The notes beneath the pieces were generated by a model that saw nothing but the letters and a program-made list of their open reading frames with translations, was not told the DNA's origin and ran no database searches. From an uncultured Clostridia bacterium (GTDB taxonomy: Bacteria > Bacillota > Clostridia > Peptostreptococcales > Anaerovoracaceae), in the NCBI GenBank assembly GCA_938045615.1, contig CALIBC010000178.1:275627-339626 (forward strand): a stretch of 64,000 nt of DNA, in the 5' to 3' direction. This document shows positions 52,122 to 60,831 of this stretch, one piece after another; the stretch's first letter is position 1, and each line of letters starts with the position of its first letter. Made by a program: the position numbers and the translations under genes.

Positions 52122-54368
52122 ATGTTGAAAAAGGTTTTAAGTCTGCTGGTGTGCGGGATGATGACGGTAGCAATGACTCCGGCGCTTGCCATGGCGGACG
52201 AGGGAAGTGTGCAGCGGGACGTTTCAACCCTTGCTGATCTGAAAGCGGCTTTGGCTGAAACAAACGTGGAAATCAAAGTGAACAGTGATATCCAGATCGA
52301 CGACACGCTGACGATAGCCGAGGGAAAGACGGTGAGCCTGGATCTCAACGGTCACAAGCTTTTATGTCAGAAGGGTCAGCCGAAAGGCAAGTACGCAATT
52401 GACAATAATGGTAAGTTGACTATCGAGGATAAATCGGCCGAGGCAAATGGATCCGTTCAATCACGAGGAGTATCGAACAGCGGAACTTTGACTATTAAGA
52501 GCGGAACTCTTGAGGCCATCGATGATGGCGGCGGGGCAGGTGTATGGAATGAAGGCGACTTTACGATGACCGGAGGAGAGCTGAAGGCATCGGGAGAGCC
52601 TGTGAACAACATCACCGGAATTCCGCTTGTAAGCGCAAAAGGCGCGGGAAACAAGATTCCTACGGTGACCGTCAGCGGAGGCAAATTCACCGCAAAATGC
52701 ACAAATATCAGTATCAATTCCGGAAAAGCCGATATCAGCGGCGTAGACCTGTCCACCACAGAAGCTTTCTGGATGGCGTTTAAAGCCGGAACAGGTGCCG
52801 ACGTCAATTTGACCAAGGTTAAAATCAATGCTGTCAAAGGCGGATGTGTGGATGCCGCAGGCGGCAAAGTGCAGCTAAACGATTGTGAATTCACACAAAC
52901 GGAAAAGGCCGATTGGAACAGTACGACACTTGCGGCAAGCAACGGTGGAGTGCTCACCGTCAACAGCGGCGTATATAAAGGCGATGCCGCAGGCGGATAC
53001 GGTGCATATGTATTCAACAGTGGCGGAAAGATAATTGTAAAAGGTGGAGAAATCAGCGGAAAAACGGTCGTGAAAGCAGATAAGAGCACCACTTCCGATA
53101 AATCCGAGATTGAAGTTTTGGACGGTAAATTCGATGGTGCAATCGATATGCAGGAAGGAACCGATCTCAAAATTAAAGGCGGTACGTTCAAAAATGCCGG
53201 AGATGCCCTCAATAATTATCTTGCGGAAGGTATGGCAGCGCTGAACACCGAGAATGGTAGCGTCGTTATGAGTGCCGAGCACAAAAAAATCATAGACGAT
53301 CTCAAGGCTGAGCTTGCAGAAACGAAAAAAGGGCTCGAAGCCGCAAGCAAGCAGGTTGAAAAATTGACAGAAGATCTTGCCAAAGAAAAAGCGGCTGCCG
53401 AGGAAGTGAAAGCAAAATTGAGTGAGGCAGAAGAAAATCTCAAGCAAGCAAACACCGAGGTGACGACACTCAAATCACAGCTGGAGGCGGAAAAGGCCGC
53501 AACGCAGGAAACTAAAGCCAAGCTGGCTACGGCAGAAGAAAATCTCAAGAAAGCAAATGAAGAAGTAAATACGCTCAAGGCTGAAGTTGAAAAGCAGAAG
53601 AGCACTTTGGCGGAGAAAGAAAAGAAGCTTGCTGAAGTTGAGCAGAAAGTAACCGAAATTCAGAGTCAGCTTGACGCTGAAAAGGCAAAGGTGGAAGAAA
53701 CTGCCGCAAACCTCAAAAAAGCCAATGAAGAGCTTGATAACGTAAAAAATGAGCTGAAAGATCAGAAAGAAACGGCAGACAAACTACAAGCGGATCTCAA
53801 AAAGGCCAACGAGGATTCCGCAGATTTAAAGAAAAAGCTTGAAGATGCCGAAAGCAAGTTGAAAGAAGCGGATAAGAAGTCGCAGGATGCAGAGAAAGAA
53901 TCCAAAGAATTGAAGGAAAAACTTGCTGCGGCAGAGAAGAGAGAGGCTGATTTGAGAAAGCAACTCTCCGACAGAACTTCGAAATCGGCGGAAATAGAGA
54001 AGCAGTTGGCTGCTGCGAAAAAAGAGGTACAGAGCCTGAAAGATCAGCTTGCCAATGTAAATAAAGCCGCTCAGGTCAAGGCTCCGGCAAAGGTTACCGG
54101 TCTTAAGGCAAAAGCCGCAAAAGGCAAGGTAAAAATTTCATGGAGCAAGGTTGGCGATGCAAACGGGTATGTTGTCTACAAAGCCACGAAGAAAAACGGA
54201 AGCTTCAAAGTGCTTAAGACCGTAAAGAGTGCGGAAACGGTAAGCGTGACGGATAAGAAAGTCAAGAAAGGCAAGATGTATTTTTACAAAGTCAAGGCTT
54301 ACGCAAACGGAACGGACGGACAATTGCTCGGACAGTTCTCCAAATTGAAGAAGGTCAAGGTTAAATAA
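52122..54368 (+). CDS. Secreted coiled-coil surface protein with beta-repeat and Fn3-like domains
   Basis: 748 residues. Signal peptide about 1-25 (cleavage near AMA-DE). Residues about 35-385 are short strand repeats of the right-handed beta-helix type (LTIKSGTLEAI, FTMTGGELKASG, VTVSGGKFTAK, IIVKGGEISGK). Residues about 385-650 form a long heptad coiled coil rich in E, K, A (LKKANEEVNTLKAEVEKQK). Residues about 652-748 are Fn3-like (KVKISWSKVGDANGYVVYKA). The ending closely parallels the 34290 protein. It is probably a wall-associated adhesin or stalk protein with high expression. AAAGGAG precedes the ATG. Confidence 0.8.
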   Translation: MLKKVLSLLVCGMMTVAMTPALAMADEGSVQRDVSTLADLKAALAETNVEIKVNSDIQIDDTLTIAEGKTVSLDLNGHKLLCQKGQPKGKYAIDNNGKLTIEDKSAEANGSVQSRGVSNSGTLTIKSGTLEAIDDGGGAGVWNEGDFTMTGGELKASGEPVNNITGIPLVSAKGAGNKIPTVTVSGGKFTAKCTNISINSGKADISGVDLSTTEAFWMAFKAGTGADVNLTKVKINAVKGGCVDAAGGKVQLNDCEFTQTEKADWNSTTLAASNGGVLTVNSGVYKGDAAGGYGAYVFNSGGKIIVKGGEISGKTVVKADKSTTSDKSEIEVLDGKFDGAIDMQEGTDLKIKGGTFKNAGDALNNYLAEGMAALNTENGSVVMSAEHKKIIDDLKAELAETKKGLEAASKQVEKLTEDLAKEKAAAEEVKAKLSEAEENLKQANTEVTTLKSQLEAEKAATQETKAKLATAEENLKKANEEVNTLKAEVEKQKSTLAEKEKKLAEVEQKVTEIQSQLDAEKAKVEETAANLKKANEELDNVKNELKDQKETADKLQADLKKANEDSADLKKKLEDAESKLKEADKKSQDAEKESKELKEKLAAAEKREADLRKQLSDRTSKSAEIEKQLAAAKKEVQSLKDQLANVNKAAQVKAPAKVTGLKAKAAKGKVKISWSKVGDANGYVVYKATKKNGSFKVLKTVKSAETVSVTDKKVKKGKMYFYKVKAYANGTDGQLLGQFSKLKKVKVK

Positions 54369-54467
54369 AGAACGACCGGTCGATGCATACGGTGCTTTTG
54401 GCGCAGTGAAAATTTTCATCGTGTGGTGTACTCACGGCATATTTTGCCTTGAAGATTTAAAAATGCC

Positions 54468-54503
54468 AATGCCGTATCGTATTATGTACGATACGGCATT
54501 TTG
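54468..54503. terminator. Bidirectional terminator
   Basis: A perfect 14-bp stem pairs AATGCCGTATCGTA (54468-54481) with TACGATACGGCATT (54487-54500) across a 5-base loop, followed by TTT. It separates the surface-protein gene (+) from the end of the pyr operon (-). Confidence 0.85.
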
Positions 54504-54528
54504 TGTATGACGGGCAAATCGTCGATTT

Positions 54529-54948
54529 TTATTCCGAAAACTCGGCATCGCAGTAGATGCAGCGGTAGATTTTTTTATTCCTGTCGACAAGCTTGAACTT
54601 GTGGGGGATCTCCTGCTCGACAGAAGTTATGCACCGCGGATTCTTGCACTTGATGACGCCGGTGAGAGTTTGTGGCAGATCCAGATGGACTTTTTTCTCC
54701 AAATGACCGTCCTTTACTATGTTGACGGTGATATTGCTGTCGATGTATCCCAAAATGTCAAGATCCAGATTGATGTTTCCGTCGACCTTTATTATGTCTT
54801 TCTTTCCGTATTTTTCACTTTCAGCGTTTTGAATGATCGCAACGCAGCATTTCAGTTTCTCGAGCCTGAGAAGCTCGTATATGATCATACTCTTCCCGGC
54901 TTTGATGTGATCCATGACCACGCCTGTATTTACTCCATCAATATTCAT
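54529..54948 (-). CDS. pyrI: Aspartate transcarbamylase regulatory chain PyrI
   Basis: 139 residues. The nucleotide-binding domain (about 1-95) is followed by a zinc domain whose four cysteines are visible in IKCKNPRCITSVEQE and KIYRCIYCDAEF. It binds the PyrB trimer and gives allosteric control by nucleotides. AGGATGGG precedes the ATG at 54948; the longer open frame has no site. It lies 35 bases after pyrB and is the last gene of the pyr operon. Confidence 0.93.
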   Translation of the reverse strand: MNIDGVNTGVVMDHIKAGKSMIIYELLRLEKLKCCVAIIQNAESEKYGKKDIIKVDGNINLDLDILGYIDSNITVNIVKDGHLEKKVHLDLPQTLTGVIKCKNPRCITSVEQEIPHKFKLVDRNKKIYRCIYCDAEFSE

Positions 54949-54983
54949 AAATTCCCATCCTTTCGTTATGTTCGCTGTGCGGG

Positions 54984-55904
54984 CTATTTGATCCCCAGCA
55001 AATAGAGTATAAGAGCCATCCTTATATATTTCCCGCAAAGAGCCTGATAGAAGTAGCATGCCCGCGGGTCATCGTCGACTTCCACTGAGATTTCGTTGAC
55101 TCTCGGCAGAGGGTGAAGAATGGTCAAATCTTTTTTTGCCGGTTCGAGAAGGTCAAGATTGAGTATAAAACTGTCTTTGAGGCGGATGTAATCTTCTTCG
55201 TTGAAAAAGCGCTCTCTCTGCACACGGGTCATGTAAAGAATGTCAAGCTCGGGCATTGCGTCCTCGAGTTTTTCGTATTCGACCCATTCGGCACCGGCCT
55301 TGTCCATCGTTTCCTTGACATAATCCGGAATGCGAAGCTCACTTGGTGAGATCAGGGCAAATTTGACATTTTCGTAGCGAAGCATTGCCTCTATCAGAGA
55401 ATGCACGGTTCGGCCGAATTTGAGATCGCCGCAAAGACCCATGGTGCAGTTGCCGAGGCCGCCTTTTTTTCTGCTGATCGTCAAAAGATCCGTAAGTGTC
55501 TGCGTTGGGTGGAAATGTCCGCCGTCACCGGCGTTGATGATCGGAACGGTTGTTTTGGTGCTCGCTATGATAGGCGCGCCTTCTTTGGGGTGGCGCATCG
55601 CTATGATATCGGCGTAGCAGCCCGCCATGATTACGGTATCGCTGACGCTCTCGCCTTTCTTGGCGGAACTTGTGCCGGCATCGTCAAATCCAAGCACATT
55701 GCCTCCGAGTTCCATCATTGCCGCGGTAAAGCTCAGTCGGGTTCTTGTGCTCGGTTCAAAGAAAAGGGTCGCAAGCTTTTTGTGGGCGCAAATATCCCGG
55801 TAATTTTCGGGATTTGCGATTATGTCGTCGGCTATCTCGATTAGCCTATCGATCTCCTCGACGCTGAAGTCTGTTATGTTGATTAAATTGCGGATTTCTT
55901 TCAT
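54984..55904 (-). CDS. pyrB: Aspartate transcarbamylase catalytic chain PyrB
   Basis: 306 residues. The carbamoyl-phosphate loop TLFFEPSTRTRLSFTAAMME (about 47-66) is intact. PIINAGDGGHFHPTQTLTDL and the aspartate loop YMTRVQRERF follow. It makes carbamoyl-aspartate, the first committed step of pyrimidine synthesis. AGGAGG with a seven-base spacer supports the start at 55904. Its start overlaps the pyrE stop by four bases. Confidence 0.96.
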   Translation of the reverse strand: MKEIRNLINITDFSVEEIDRLIEIADDIIANPENYRDICAHKKLATLFFEPSTRTRLSFTAAMMELGGNVLGFDDAGTSSAKKGESVSDTVIMAGCYADIIAMRHPKEGAPIIASTKTTVPIINAGDGGHFHPTQTLTDLLTISRKKGGLGNCTMGLCGDLKFGRTVHSLIEAMLRYENVKFALISPSELRIPDYVKETMDKAGAEWVEYEKLEDAMPELDILYMTRVQRERFFNEEDYIRLKDSFILNLDLLEPAKKDLTILHPLPRVNEISVEVDDDPRACYFYQALCGKYIRMALILYLLGIK

Positions 55905-56548
55905 CCTTTTACCTCCTGTTCCATCCAACCTGTGTCGGTCGGATCGTCACTGAAACGCAAAATTTTATTCTTTTCATCCGGATTTATATATCCGGTGTCG
56001 ACAGCCACTTCGACCAATGTGTCAAGGTCGCTGAGGCTGTGATTCTCTATATTGTGCGCGGCGAGATTTTCAAGACCTTTTTTCATGCCGTATGTGAATA
56101 TGCTTGCCACTCCCAACACGTTGGCGCCCGCATCGCGCAAAGTTTCGACCGTTTCGCAGCAGGAACCAGCCGTTGATATCAGATCCTCTATCACGACCAC
56201 CTTGTCGCCCTCGGAAAGTTTGCCTTCTATTTGATTGTTCCTGCCGTGATCTTTTTTTCCTCCTCGCACATAACCTGCGGGAAGGTTCATTAGATGCCCG
56301 ACGATGGCGGCATGGGGGATGCCCGCAGTGGAGGTTCCCATGATCAACCCGGCTCCGGGGTAAAATTCCTCTATGATTTCAACCAAAGCCTTTTCTATAC
56401 GTGTTCTCACATCCGGCGCGGTTAAGGTCAGTCTGTTGTCGCAATAGATGGGACTTTTGATTCCGCTTGCCCATGTGAAAGGCTCTTGCGGTCTCAGAAA
56501 TACAGCCTGTATCGACAGCAGAGCTTCTGCGATTTCTCGTTTTTTCAT
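55901..56548 (-). CDS. pyrE: Orotate phosphoribosyltransferase PyrE
   Basis: 215 residues. The PRPP motif reads VVVIEDLISTAGSCCETVET, where the usual TTGGS is STAGS. The flexible loop region has YVRGGKKDHGRNNQIEG. It converts orotate to OMP. AGGAG with an eight-base spacer supports ATG 56548; the in-frame extension lacks a site. The gene lies 14 bases after pyrF and overlaps pyrB. Confidence 0.94.
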   Translation of the reverse strand: MKKREIAEALLSIQAVFLRPQEPFTWASGIKSPIYCDNRLTLTAPDVRTRIEKALVEIIEEFYPGAGLIMGTSTAGIPHAAIVGHLMNLPAGYVRGGKKDHGRNNQIEGKLSEGDKVVVIEDLISTAGSCCETVETLRDAGANVLGVASIFTYGMKKGLENLAAHNIENHSLSDLDTLVEVAVDTGYINPDEKNKILRFSDDPTDTGWMEQEVKG

Positions 56549-56562
56549 ACTTGTTCTCCTTG

Positions 56563-57258
56563 TCAAATAAACTCTCTTAAACATCTTTCGTAAGCAACCA
56601 CGGGGTCGGGAGCCTGTGTAACAGGTCTTCCGACAACGATGTAGTCAGATCCGATTTCAGCTGCTTTTGCGGGAGTGGTGATCCTAGTCTGGTCGTCGCA
56701 GCAGCCGCCCGCAAAACGTATACCCGGAGTCACGGTGAGGAAGTCACCGCCGCATTCATTGTGGATTTGCCGCGCCTCAAGCGGCGAGCAGACGACACCG
56801 TCAAGCCCTGCATTTTTCGTGTTTTTTGCATAAGCGGAAACGACTTTTTCCATCGGAAGATCAATAAGCAGATCCTCGTTCAGCTGCACTTGCCCGGTTG
56901 AAGTGAGTTGAGTCACGGCGATGAGGAGAGGTCTGCTTCCATCCGGTCGTGTAAGACCTCTTTTGGCCGCCTTCATCATCTCGGCAGTGCCCGCCGCATG
57001 CACGTTGGTCATGTCGATATCAAGTTTTGACAGTGATGCCATCGCTTTTTCGACGGTGTTTGGGATATCGTGTAGCTTTAGATCAAGAAAAATCTTGTGC
57101 CCCATGTTTTTTATTTCGCGGATCACATCAGGGCCTTCTGAATAAAAAAGTTCCATACCCACCTTTACAAAAAGCTGCCTGTCACCGAATTTTCTCAGAA
57201 ATGAGAGTGTGGTTCTTCTATCCGGAAAGTCACAGGCTATAATCACATCTTTTCCCAT
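56563..57258 (-). CDS. pyrF: Orotidine 5'-phosphate decarboxylase PyrF
   Basis: 231 residues, the short (type 1) form. The catalytic strand is KIFLDLKLHDIPNTVEKAMA with the D.K..D motif. The phosphate-binding end is YIVVGRPVTQAPDPVVAYE. It makes UMP from OMP. AGGAGG with an eight-base spacer fixes the ATG at 57258; an upstream in-frame ATG lies inside the 22-bp repeats and is rejected. It is separated from pyrD by those repeats, the only long gap in the operon. Confidence 0.95.
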   Translation of the reverse strand: MGKDVIIACDFPDRRTTLSFLRKFGDRQLFVKVGMELFYSEGPDVIREIKNMGHKIFLDLKLHDIPNTVEKAMASLSKLDIDMTNVHAAGTAEMMKAAKRGLTRPDGSRPLLIAVTQLTSTGQVQLNEDLLIDLPMEKVVSAYAKNTKNAGLDGVVCSPLEARQIHNECGGDFLTVTPGIRFAGGCCDDQTRITTPAKAAEIGSDYIVVGRPVTQAPDPVVAYERCLREFI

Positions 57259-57284
57259 ACAATCAGTCCTCCTAAATTTCTTTT

Positions 57285-57416
57285 GCTGAGTCATAACAGC
57301 TACTGTGCTGAATTATAATGGCTCGTGCGTTAAGTTATAGACGCGCTTATGCTTAGTCATAAGGGCGCCTTCGTCAAGTTATAATGACTCCTATGCTAAG
57401 TTACAGTCGCTCCTAT
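57285..57416. repeat. Six contiguous 22-bp tandem repeats between pyrF and pyrD
   Basis: Units start at 57285, 57307, 57329, 57351, 57373 and 57395, each exactly 22 bases, with consensus GCTAAGTTATAATGGCTCCTAT and several differences per unit. The last unit contains the pyrD stop codon (57396-57398) and encodes its final residues. Read in the operon direction, some units carry AGGAG. No internal gap is needed to align the six. Confidence 0.9.
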
Positions 57417-58325
57417 GATTTCTTTAAGCGAACTTATACCGAGCTGTTTCATCTCTATCGGGAGTTCCCGCACGATTTTTTTGCATATATACGGGTCGAC
57501 GAGGTTTGCGGCTCCGATTTGCACCGCGCTTGCGCCCGCCATCATCATTTCCAACACATCGCGTGCGGATTGTATGCCGCCCATACCCATGACGGGAATC
57601 TTCACCGCCTGTGCCACTTGATAAACCATGCGCAGAGCTATGGGGAATATTCCCGGACCGGAATAGCCGCCGACTTTGTTTGCAAGAACAGGCTTGCGTG
57701 CGGTAATATCTATTCTCATGCCGAGCACTGTGTTGATGAGCGAAATGCCGTCTGCGCCGCCCGCCTCACAGGCTTTTGCGATTTCGGCTATATCCGTCAC
57801 GTTTGGGCTGAGCTTCATTACGACGGGTTTGCTTGTGACCGACTTTACCGCCATCGTGACATCCTGTGCCGACTCCGGGAGAGTTCCGAAAGACATCCCA
57901 CCGTTGTGAACGTTTGGACAGCTGATGTTCACCTCGATGATGCCGACCTGCTGGTGGGTGTCCATGGCCTTGGCGCATGAAACGTATTCATCTATTGAAA
58001 AACCGCTTATATTTGCGATCACGGGTTTTTTGTAGATCTTTGCCAATTTCGGAAGTTCCTTATCTATCACATCGTGAAGTCCCGGGTTTTGCAATCCCAC
58101 TGAATTCAGCATTCCGCAGGGGCATTCTGCGATCCTCGGCAGCGGATTTCCGTATCTTGCTTCCACGGTGGTTCCCTTGAAGGAGAGCGACCCCAGAATA
58201 TTTATATCGTAAAGATCCGCGAATTCCCGACCGAATCCGAAAGTACCGCTTGCAGGGATGACGGGATTGTCGAGCGTCAACCCACAGAATTCGACTTTTG
58301 TGTCAGGCGCAATGTTGCTTACCAT
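57396..58325 (-). CDS. pyrD: Dihydroorotate dehydrogenase catalytic subunit (class 1B)
   Basis: 309 residues. The FMN and substrate segments are visible: VIPASGTFGFGREFADLYDI, GMLNSVGLQNPG, VEVNISCPNVH-like text (IIEVNISCPNVHNGG) with the class 1 catalytic cysteine, and MGMGGIQSARDVLEMMMAGA. It oxidises dihydroorotate with PyrK passing electrons to NAD. AAGGAG with a five-base spacer supports ATG 58325, overlapping pyrK by seven bases. The last codons lie in the 22-bp repeat array, so its C-terminus (IIGATVT) is repeat-derived. Confidence 0.95.
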   Translation of the reverse strand: MVSNIAPDTKVEFCGLTLDNPVIPASGTFGFGREFADLYDINILGSLSFKGTTVEARYGNPLPRIAECPCGMLNSVGLQNPGLHDVIDKELPKLAKIYKKPVIANISGFSIDEYVSCAKAMDTHQQVGIIEVNISCPNVHNGGMSFGTLPESAQDVTMAVKSVTSKPVVMKLSPNVTDIAEIAKACEAGGADGISLINTVLGMRIDITARKPVLANKVGGYSGPGIFPIALRMVYQVAQAVKIPVMGMGGIQSARDVLEMMMAGASAVQIGAANLVDPYICKKIVRELPIEMKQLGISSLKEIIGATVT

Positions 58326-59200
58326 ACGATCTCCTTTCCATACAGAACCGGTCCCTCGGAGCATATCCGTTTGTAGCCGGTATTCGTCTTGCGGCTGCAT
58401 CCCATGCATGCCCCGAAACCGCAAGCCATTCGAGCCTCAAAACTGAACTGACCGTCACCTGAAAGGGCGTGAACAGCTTTGAGCATCGGCTCCGGCCCGC
58501 ACGCACAGACATAGCTTTCGGGTACGGAAGGCGATATGTCTTTGAGAGCATCGGTTACGAGGCCTTTTTTTCCATAACTTCCGTCGACAGTTGTGACTAC
58601 TGTGGCGATGTCAAGATTCAGAAAATCTTTTTCCAGGATGACTTCGGAGGCTGAATTGAAACCGGCTATCACAGTAGGGGTTATCCCCTTGCCTTTCAGT
58701 TTCTTTGCCAGACCGTAAAGTGGTGGAAGCCCGATGCCGCCGCCTATGAGAATAGGCGTGAGATTTGTTCCTGTAGGGATTGGATCTGCCGATGCCAATC
58801 TTCTCGGCGCCAATTCTGCCGGTCGTGATCCTGCCGATGGTGATTTTGCCGGTTCTGAATCTGTCGATCCCAATCCTGTCGGTCTTTCTTTGCAGAATGA
58901 ATTCCCAAATACCGATAGGTCAAAACCGTTTCCCAAAGGCATCAGAACATTGATCCTGCTTCCGACCTGCATTTTGGAAAGTTTTTCCGTGCCCAGGCCC
59001 ACGATCTTGAATACGATGCTCAGCTCATCTTCGCAATAATCTTGGATCGAAATGGGTCTTCGCAGAAAGAAGCCATTGATTTTTATATTTATGAACTGCC
59101 CGGGGGCGCTTATTTCACGGCAGTTTCCGGAAAGCCTCATAAGAAAGATTTTCTTTTGAAGCTCCTTTACCGTGGAGATGGTCAAAGTCTGCTCTTTCAA
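58319..59200 (-). CDS. pyrK: Dihydroorotate dehydrogenase electron-transfer subunit PyrK with repeat insertion
   Basis: 293 residues, longer than usual (about 250-260). The FAD motif is FLRRPISI (45-52). The NAD side is ILIGGGIGLPPLYGLAKKL. The 2Fe-2S cysteines are 260, 265, 268 and 280 (ACGFGACMGCS). Between the domains, residues 106-140 are seven five-residue repeats (RPTGL, GSTDS, EPAKS, PSAGS, RPAEL and so on) encoded by a 15-bp minisatellite. It carries electrons from PyrD to NAD. The TTG start has GGAGGG upstream; the gap to pyrC is one base. Confidence 0.93.
   Translation of the reverse strand: MKEQTLTISTVKELQKKIFLMRLSGNCREISAPGQFINIKINGFFLRRPISIQDYCEDELSIVFKIVGLGTEKLSKMQVGSRINVLMPLGNGFDLSVFGNSFCKERPTGLGSTDSEPAKSPSAGSRPAELAPRRLASADPIPTGTNLTPILIGGGIGLPPLYGLAKKLKGKGITPTVIAGFNSASEVILEKDFLNLDIATVVTTVDGSYGKKGLVTDALKDISPSVPESYVCACGPEPMLKAVHALSGDGQFSFEARMACGFGACMGCSRKTNTGYKRICSEGPVLYGKEIVW
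58780..58884. repeat. Seven contiguous 15-bp repeats inside pyrK
   Basis: Units start at 58780, 58795, 58810, 58825, 58840, 58855 and 58870, each exactly 15 bases, with consensus CCAATCCTGCCGGTC on the + strand. The 15-base period keeps the reading frame and adds 35 residues between the FAD and NAD domains of PyrK. Copy-number change would alter only linker length. Confidence 0.9.
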
Positions 59201-59201
59201 A

Positions 59202-60482
59202 TCAACAATCCCTCCAAACCGTTTTTCCGCCTACGACCGTCATGAGAAGACGCCCCATCGTCTCATTGCCCTCAAACGGTGTCGCCTTGCCCATGCTGAG
59301 GAAATCTCCGGATTCGATGTTATGTTTTTCATTGAGATCCCAAATGCATATGTCGGCAATCGCCCCGTCATGTATGTCGCCCCCCGGAAGGTTGAAACGT
59401 TTTCTCGGAGCAACTGCCATGACATCAATCAGTTTCTCGAGTGAAATAATACCGTTTTTTGCCACAAGATTGGTGTAAAGGAGTGGGAAAGCTGTCTCAA
59501 GCCCCACGATGCCGAACGCACTGCCCCTAAGCCCTTTGGATTTTTCATCCGAGCTGTGAGGAGCATGGTCGGTGGCGATCATGTCGACCGTGCCGTCCGC
59601 CAAACCCTCCAAGAGAGCTTCTTTGTCTTTTGCGTCGCGTATAGGCGGGTTCATTTTGAATCTTCCCTCATCTTCAAGATCCATATCACAGAGAAGCAGA
59701 TAGTGGGGTGCGGTTTCGCATGTTACATCCACGCCGCTTTTCTTTGCTTGCCTTATTATCTCGACGGACTCCTTTGTGGAAACATGGCACACATGGTAAC
59801 CGCAGCCGATCCGCTCTGCAAGCTTCACATCGCGCTCAACCTGACGCCATTCACTTTCCGAAGAAATTCCTTTTATCCCCATGAGTTTTGCCAGCTTGCC
59901 GTCATGTATGGCAGTGCCTCCGAGCAAAGATTCATCTTCGCAATGCGCCACTATGAGTTTGCCCAGTGATTTTGCAAGCCTCATGGCTTCCTGCATGAGA
60001 GATCCGGTCTGCACTCCTTTTCCGTCGTCAGTAAATGCGCAAACGTAAGGTGCAAGTTCCTCCATGTGCGCAAGTTCGCTTCTGCCGTCCTGATTGATGG
60101 TGATTGATCCGTATGGAGTGATGCGTATGCATGAATCCCTTTGGATAATTTCAAGCTGAACCTTGAGAGCATCGAGCGTGGACGGGGCGGGATCAAGGTT
60201 TGGCATGGTGCACACATGAGTGTAGCCGCCGTGAGCAGCCGCCATGGCACCGCTTTTAATCGTCTCTTTATAAGAATACCCGGGTTCACGAAAGTGTACA
60301 TGCACGTCCGCAAAGCCGGGTAAAATAAATTTATTGTTCAATTCCACAACCGATTCGACATATTCGCCGTCGTCGGTGTTTGATTTGTCGAAAACAGAAA
60401 GTTTATCGCCTTTCAATATCAGATTTGACTTCTGAAACCTTCCGTTCAGAAAGACATTGCCGTTTTTGAGCAGGGTAGCCAT
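59202..60482 (-). CDS. pyrC: Dihydroorotase PyrC
   Basis: 426 residues of the type I dihydroorotase/amidohydrolase family. Metal ligands: GFADVHVHFREPGYSYKET near residue 60, then HCEDESL, YHVCHVSTKESVEII and MIATDHAPHSSDEK. It closes carbamoyl-aspartate to dihydroorotate. AAAGGAG with a six-base spacer fixes ATG 60482. It is the first gene of the pyr operon, 126 bases after the predicted transcription start. Confidence 0.96.
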   Translation of the reverse strand: MATLLKNGNVFLNGRFQKSNLILKGDKLSVFDKSNTDDGEYVESVVELNNKFILPGFADVHVHFREPGYSYKETIKSGAMAAAHGGYTHVCTMPNLDPAPSTLDALKVQLEIIQRDSCIRITPYGSITINQDGRSELAHMEELAPYVCAFTDDGKGVQTGSLMQEAMRLAKSLGKLIVAHCEDESLLGGTAIHDGKLAKLMGIKGISSESEWRQVERDVKLAERIGCGYHVCHVSTKESVEIIRQAKKSGVDVTCETAPHYLLLCDMDLEDEGRFKMNPPIRDAKDKEALLEGLADGTVDMIATDHAPHSSDEKSKGLRGSAFGIVGLETAFPLLYTNLVAKNGIISLEKLIDVMAVAPRKRFNLPGGDIHDGAIADICIWDLNEKHNIESGDFLSMGKATPFEGNETMGRLLMTVVGGKTVWRDC

Positions 60483-60614
60483 GAAAACTCCTTTCTTATC
60501 CACGTGTGCGCCAATGGGGCGCTGTTTTCGGATGCGGCCAAATGCCCGTCGTCAAGCTAAAGGAACACGACCCCCGGCGGAAACTCGCAAACGAAATAAA
60601 CTCAAACTTTTAAT

Positions 60615-60643
60615 TTTATAACACAATCCCGCGGCTGTGTCAA
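60615..60643 (-). promoter_or_regulatory. Promoter of the pyr operon
   Basis: On the minus strand: TTGACA (60643-60638), a 17-base spacer and TATAAA (60620-60615). The predicted start near 60608 gives a leader of about 125 bases. The leader has a small hairpin (GCGCC with GGCGC) but no T run, and no PyrR-binding site or classic attenuator is recognised. Confidence 0.75.
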
Positions 60644-60678
60644 TGAATTTTGAAAAAAGACGATGCGCTTGTATATGA

Positions 60679-60707
60679 TTGACTATTCGTCGGGGGAAAT
60701 GTATAGT
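60679..60707 (+). promoter_or_regulatory. Promoter of the ABC importer operon
   Basis: TTGACT (60679-60684), a 17-base spacer and TATAGT (60702-60707). It points away from the pyr promoter, giving a leader of about 118 bases before the ATPase gene. Confidence 0.7.
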
Positions 60708-60831
60708 GGAAGCGTAATGCGACAAGTAAAGAAATTTGGAATTCAACCAACGTGTTGTCCTATCGCGCATGGGAAATGGTGATTTCCGGATCCTGTAGCC
60801 GTTTGATTTGCTAATCCCAAGGAGGGAACAC

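Noticed and set aside
57285..57416. CRISPR array
   Set aside because: The 22-bp units are contiguous with no spacers and diverge from one another; no cas genes are in the window.
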